A DNA stretch of 64,000 nucleotides from Paenibacillus sp. FSL R7-0337 (GTDB lineage Bacteria > Bacillota > Bacilli > Paenibacillales > Paenibacillaceae), in contig NZ_CP150218.1 in the NCBI RefSeq assembly GCF_037969875.1, positions 5,828,001 to 5,892,000 of the forward strand, given 5' to 3'. The notes under the pieces are model-generated. The model had not been told where the DNA came from. It was given only the letters and a program-made list of their open reading frames with translations, and did no database searches. Made by a program: the position numbers and the translations under genes. This document shows, piece after piece, positions 60,971-64,000 of this stretch (position 1 is its first letter; the number at the start of each line of letters is the position of its first letter).

Positions 60971-62737
60971 GTGAAAAAGAAAAAAGGTGCTTTTGCCAGA
61001 TTAAGTACATACATGCTTAGACATAAGCTGATTTATGCCGTATTGCTCTTGGTGACGTTATTCAGTATTGTGCTCGATCTTACGATGGCCTGGTTCCTGG
61101 CCCGGATTACGGATGCGGCCGTCCGGCTGGATGTGGAGTCGTTCAAGGGGCTGGCCTGGTTCGGGATTCTATTCTTGCTGGTTACGGGATTGAATACCTT
61201 CGTCAGTGCGTATCTCAAGACCAATGTATCAGCCAAAATCAGAAATGAGCTGCGCCAGGATATGATGGGACATACACTGGCCTTGCCGCAGTCTTATTTC
61301 GACCGCAATCATTCGGGTGATTTGTTGTCCCGGTTCACGAATGACAATCAGTCGGTGGGGGAAGCGTGCGGGCAGGTAATACTGGATCTGCTGCGCAACC
61401 CGCTGCTGGCGGTAGCCTCCTTCGGCTATCTGCTCTATATTAACTGGCTGCTGGCGCTGATTTGCCTGTCCATCGGGCCGATGCTGTTCCTGACCGGTAA
61501 AATCTTCGGTAATGCCATGCGCATCAACAGTGTCCGGGTGCAGGAAAGTATGAGCCGGACTACGGCTTTTCTGAACGATATTCTGGGCAGCAGCATGGTG
61601 TTCAAGGCATTCTCCATGGAGCGCAGGCTGCAGAAGCAGTATGTAGGCTACAGTGAGGATATTGCCTCAGGGGAGAAAAAGAAAGCGAGAATCGAAGGCG
61701 CAACCGGAGCGATCTCCTCCTTGCTGGGGAATCTGACCTTCCTGCTGGCTCTGGTGATTGCCGGGTGGTTCGTGGCGAATGGAAGACTTGAGGTCGGGGC
61801 GATGATTGCCTTCATTCAGTTGATGAACTATCTGGTGGGTCCGTTCTCATCCCTGCCGGGCCTGGTCGCTTCCATGCAGCAGTCGCTGGGTGCAGCGGAG
61901 CGGATCTTCGAGGTGATGGATGCGCCTGCTGAAGTTGAGGTGCTGCCTGAAGTCAGGGCGGAGCTGCCGGGGTTCGGGGAGCTACGGCTTGCAGAGGTGT
62001 CATTTAGCTATCCGGGCAGTGAGAAGCAGAGCCTTAACAAGGTCAGTCTGGAGCTGGCACGCGGCCAGCAAATGGCCGTAGTAGGTCCGAGCGGCGGGGG
62101 GAAATCCACCCTGTTCAAGCTGCTGCTTGGTTTCTATCAGACGGATGCGGGTGAGGTTGCGATCAACGGCCGTCCGATCAGCGGAATACCGCTTGCAGAG
62201 CTGCGGAGTTACTTCGCCTATGTGCCTCAGGAGTCGGGACTGTATTCCGGGAGCATCCGGGACAATATTGAGAGCGGCAAGCCCGGTGCGTCAGACGAAG
62301 AGGTTATCGAGGCGCTGCGGCAGGCGAATGCGTACGAGTTCGTGACGGAGCTGGCGGAAGGCATACACACGGATATCGGTGAGCATGGCTCCCGGTTGTC
62401 CGGCGGTCAGAGACAGCGGCTGTCCATTGCCAGAGCGATGCTCAAAAATGCGCCGATTCTGCTGCTTGATGAAGCTACGGCTGCCCTCGACAATGAGTCA
62501 GAGCGAATGGTCCAGCATGCCATCCGTAAGCTGATGAAGGATAAGACAACGCTTGTGATCGCCCACCGGCTCTCAACGATCCAGAATGCCGATGTCATCC
62601 TGGTGATGGAGAACGGGGAAATCGTGGAGCGGGGCGGACATGAAGAGCTGCTTGCGGCAGAGGGGCGCTACTCGGATCTGTACCATTCACAGCTTGAGCA
62701 GGCGGCGAAGGAGGAATTGTTAGCCCCTATCGCCTAG
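60971..62737 (+). CDS. ABC exporter, fused permease and ATPase
   Basis: 588-residue half-transporter of the MsbA/LmrA type. Six membrane segments in residues 1-300 (first is IYAVLLLVTLFSIVLDLTMA), with the coupling motif RNELRQDMMGHTLALPQSYF. The nucleotide-binding domain has Walker A GPSGGGKST, Q-loop YVPQESGLYSGSI, signature LSGGQRQRLSIARAM, Walker B ILLLDEATAALD and His switch IAHRLSTI. Works as homodimer or with a partner not in the window. GTG start with GAGGAGATGAGG. Substrate open (drug, lipid or peptide). Confidence 0.94.
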   Translation: MKKKKGAFARLSTYMLRHKLIYAVLLLVTLFSIVLDLTMAWFLARITDAAVRLDVESFKGLAWFGILFLLVTGLNTFVSAYLKTNVSAKIRNELRQDMMGHTLALPQSYFDRNHSGDLLSRFTNDNQSVGEACGQVILDLLRNPLLAVASFGYLLYINWLLALICLSIGPMLFLTGKIFGNAMRINSVRVQESMSRTTAFLNDILGSSMVFKAFSMERRLQKQYVGYSEDIASGEKKKARIEGATGAISSLLGNLTFLLALVIAGWFVANGRLEVGAMIAFIQLMNYLVGPFSSLPGLVASMQQSLGAAERIFEVMDAPAEVEVLPEVRAELPGFGELRLAEVSFSYPGSEKQSLNKVSLELARGQQMAVVGPSGGGKSTLFKLLLGFYQTDAGEVAINGRPISGIPLAELRSYFAYVPQESGLYSGSIRDNIESGKPGASDEEVIEALRQANAYEFVTELAEGIHTDIGEHGSRLSGGQRQRLSIARAMLKNAPILLLDEATAALDNESERMVQHAIRKLMKDKTTLVIAHRLSTIQNADVILVMENGEIVERGGHEELLAAEGRYSDLYHSQLEQAAKEELLAPIA

Positions 62738-62741
62738 CTTC

Positions 62742-63098
62742 TTAGAGAGTGTCCATTGCCTGAATGATCTGTCCCAGCGCCTTCAATCTTCTGTCCAAAA
62801 GTGTCCGCTGCGGGCTCCCAGCCTTAGATTTAGCATAACTGGATTCTACGGAGGGGGTTAACCCGAGAAGAACATGGCGGGCTTCTGCCAGCTCGGCAGG
62901 GTTACAAGAGAGCGGCTTCTGATTCCAAACGTTGTCCAGAACTGCTAACCCGATGTGCATGGCGTTCAGGCGTTTCTGAACCAGAGTAGTATTGGTGCCG
63001 CTATTCGTCATCTGGGTTAAGGCACTCTCAAGCTTACGGATTGTCGATTGCATAGAGGCTATGGATTGCAGTTGTTCCTCATTTGATATCTCTTCCAT
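62742..63098 (-). CDS. Hypothetical helical protein, 118 residues
   Basis: Not recognised. Charged, mostly helical, with no membrane segment (SMQSTIRKLESALTQMTNSG, then SPQRTLLDRRLKALGQIIQA). AAAGGAAGTG precedes the ATG, so expression is likely. Converges with the ABC exporter with only 4 bases between stops. Confidence 0.7.
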   Translation of the reverse strand: MEEISNEEQLQSIASMQSTIRKLESALTQMTNSGTNTTLVQKRLNAMHIGLAVLDNVWNQKPLSCNPAELAEARHVLLGLTPSVESSYAKSKAGSPQRTLLDRRLKALGQIIQAMDTL

Positions 63099-63126
63099 GA
63101 AGGCACACTTCCTTTCTATTTAGTAT

Positions 63127-63181
63127 AAAAGGGTGGCGCACCGCAGTTCATACCATGAATCTGCGGGGTGCCTCCCTTTTT
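63127..63181. terminator. Long bidirectional hairpin
   Basis: AAAAGGG-GGC-CACCGCAG on the left (63127-63146) pairs with CTGCGG-GTGCC-CCCTTTT on the right (63161-63180), with single-base bulges and a TTCAT/ATGAA pairing in the loop. Confidence 0.7.
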
Positions 63182-63242
63182 GGAAAGATAATTTAGATGT
63201 TCTGGGGTCCCCGCAAAGTATCTGAATATACATCGAAGCTAA

Positions 63243-63261
63243 AGCCCCACTTTGTGGGGTT
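63243..63261 (-). terminator. Terminator of the Cof-type phosphatase gene
   Basis: On the minus strand, CCCCAC and GTGGGG pair around AAA, followed by CTTT. It lies about 40 bases after the stop. Confidence 0.65.
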
Positions 63262-63297
63262 ATTTAGCATGAGATGTTCTGCTGGTGTTGTAGCAGC

Positions 63298-64000
63298 TTA
63301 TGCTTCTTGGCCAGCGTTAAGAATGAACTTATCAATAGCGTATTTCACGCCGTCCTCATTGTTGCTGAGTGTAACGAAATCAGCGATATCCTTAAGCGCA
63401 GGAATGGCATTCGCCATGGCCACACCGAGACCCGCAGCTTCAAGCATCTCATGATCATTCCAGGAATCGCCGACAGCCATCGTCTCGGACAACTCGCAGC
63501 CAAAGTGCGCAGCCAGGAATTCCAGGGCCAGACCCTTGGTGCCTTCATGATGCATAATCTCCAGGAAATGCGGCTTGGACTTCGTGATATGAACCGAATC
63601 GCCGAGCAGGCTGCGCAGGATCGGAGACAGCTCATCGAGGAAGTCGGGATCGTCGATAATGAGCATTTTTGGTGTTTTTTGCGGAACCAGCTTGGCTTCC
63701 CAGTCCGGTTCGATGTAGTACTGCGTTCCATTCAGAGTGGAATAGTCAATCAGCTTCTGATTCTCTTCACGGGCATACAGCTTGTCGTCAATATAAGTCT
63801 GCAGGTGCAGATCATGCTCTACACAATACTGGAAAAGCTTGCGCACCGCGTCCTGCGGCACATAACGCTCATACAGGACCTCTTCATCGAGCAGGTTCTT
63901 TACCAGCGCCCCTTGGTAGGTGATGATCGGAACATTCAGTCCGGTCTGGCGGGCAATCGCCTGGGCGGAAGCATAAGCGCGTCCGGTAGCGAGGGTAACC
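63298..64000 (-). CDS. Cof-type HAD phosphatase (5' end outside window)
   Basis: HAD-superfamily sugar-phosphate or flavin-type phosphatase. In the visible part, VTLATGRAYASAQAI is motif II with its region, IITYQGALVKN leads into the cap domain, and MAVGDSWNDHEMLEAAGLGV is motif IV with the metal-binding aspartates, then GVAMANA and SNNEDGVKYAIDKF. The N-terminal DxD motif is beyond base 64000. Function probably housekeeping; substrate not clear. Confidence 0.93.
   Translation of the reverse strand, partial: VTLATGRAYASAQAIARQTGLNVPIITYQGALVKNLLDEEVLYERYVPQDAVRKLFQYCVEHDLHLQTYIDDKLYAREENQKLIDYSTLNGTQYYIEPDWEAKLVPQKTPKMLIIDDPDFLDELSPILRSLLGDSVHITKSKPHFLEIMHHEGTKGLALEFLAAHFGCELSETMAVGDSWNDHEMLEAAGLGVAMANAIPALKDIADFVTLSNNEDGVKYAIDKFILNAGQEA

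Noticed and set aside
1..64000. CRISPR array, rRNA operon, insertion sequence or replication origin
   Set aside because: No regularly spaced short repeats, rRNA-like stretches, transposase frames or DnaA-box clusters were noticed by eye. A motif search was not possible.

Overview
The window looks like chromosome of a low-to-mid GC Gram-positive bacterium, most likely Paenibacillus or a close relative. The signs are YesM/YesN two-component pairs next to carbohydrate ABC transporters, strong GGAGG ribosome sites with frequent TTG and GTG starts, Bacilli-type housekeeping genes (tkt, pgi, nfo, purU, ohr, gpx) and Tad pilus loci of the Gram-positive type. The genus is inferred; no marker gene such as 16S rRNA is present.

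Layout. 1-545 is the end of a phosphopantetheinyl transferase. 736-7303 is a sensor kinase/regulator pair followed by a sugar ABC importer whose binding protein is frameshifted. 7412-11153 is a direct duplication: a divergent pair of small HTH genes plus tRNA-Leu(GAG) occurs twice and brackets a small cargo (AT-rich ChbG-like deacetylase, GNAT, hypothetical). The second copy has lost the divergent promoter region, the 3' end of its XRE gene and the tRNA -35 box. 11219-13388 holds peroxide defence (gpx, ohr) and two small thiol/cysteine-rich proteins.

13439-24313 is a complete Tad/Flp-type pilus operon with its own prepilin peptidase and a terminal FHA protein. Its promoter is followed almost at once by a strong terminator-like hairpin. 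24356-27986 holds housekeeping genes (TIGR01777 epimerase, DUF2621, endonuclease IV with a C-terminal extension, purU). 28021-28089 can fold as a three-way junction RNA. 28262-41855 is a second, divergent Tad-like locus. It has CpaB, a TadZ-like protein that has lost its Walker A lysine, CpaF, TadB, TadC, two tiny membrane peptides without the usual pilin cleavage motif, two further anchored proteins and three secreted proteins, two of them very large and PKD-rich. It has no peptidase of its own. This is the best candidate in the window for a poorly described system.

41937-47137 holds a permuted papain-like enzyme, transketolase, PpnP and a secreted M14 carboxypeptidase. 47358-49832 is a minus-strand ABC-2 exporter operon. 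49979-50093 has the layout of an orphan small RNA gene. 50224-54659 holds GNAT, a beta-hydroxyacid dehydrogenase, pgi, a YigZ protein and a TetR regulator. 54804-59180 is yjbQ and a sulfate ABC importer (cysT, cysW, cysA, sbp). The rest is an MBL-fold hydrolase, a glyoxalase-fold protein, an ABC exporter, a small hypothetical and a Cof-type phosphatase that runs off the end.

All calls come from reading the sequence. No database search, folding program or GC calculation was run; pairings and spacings were counted by hand.
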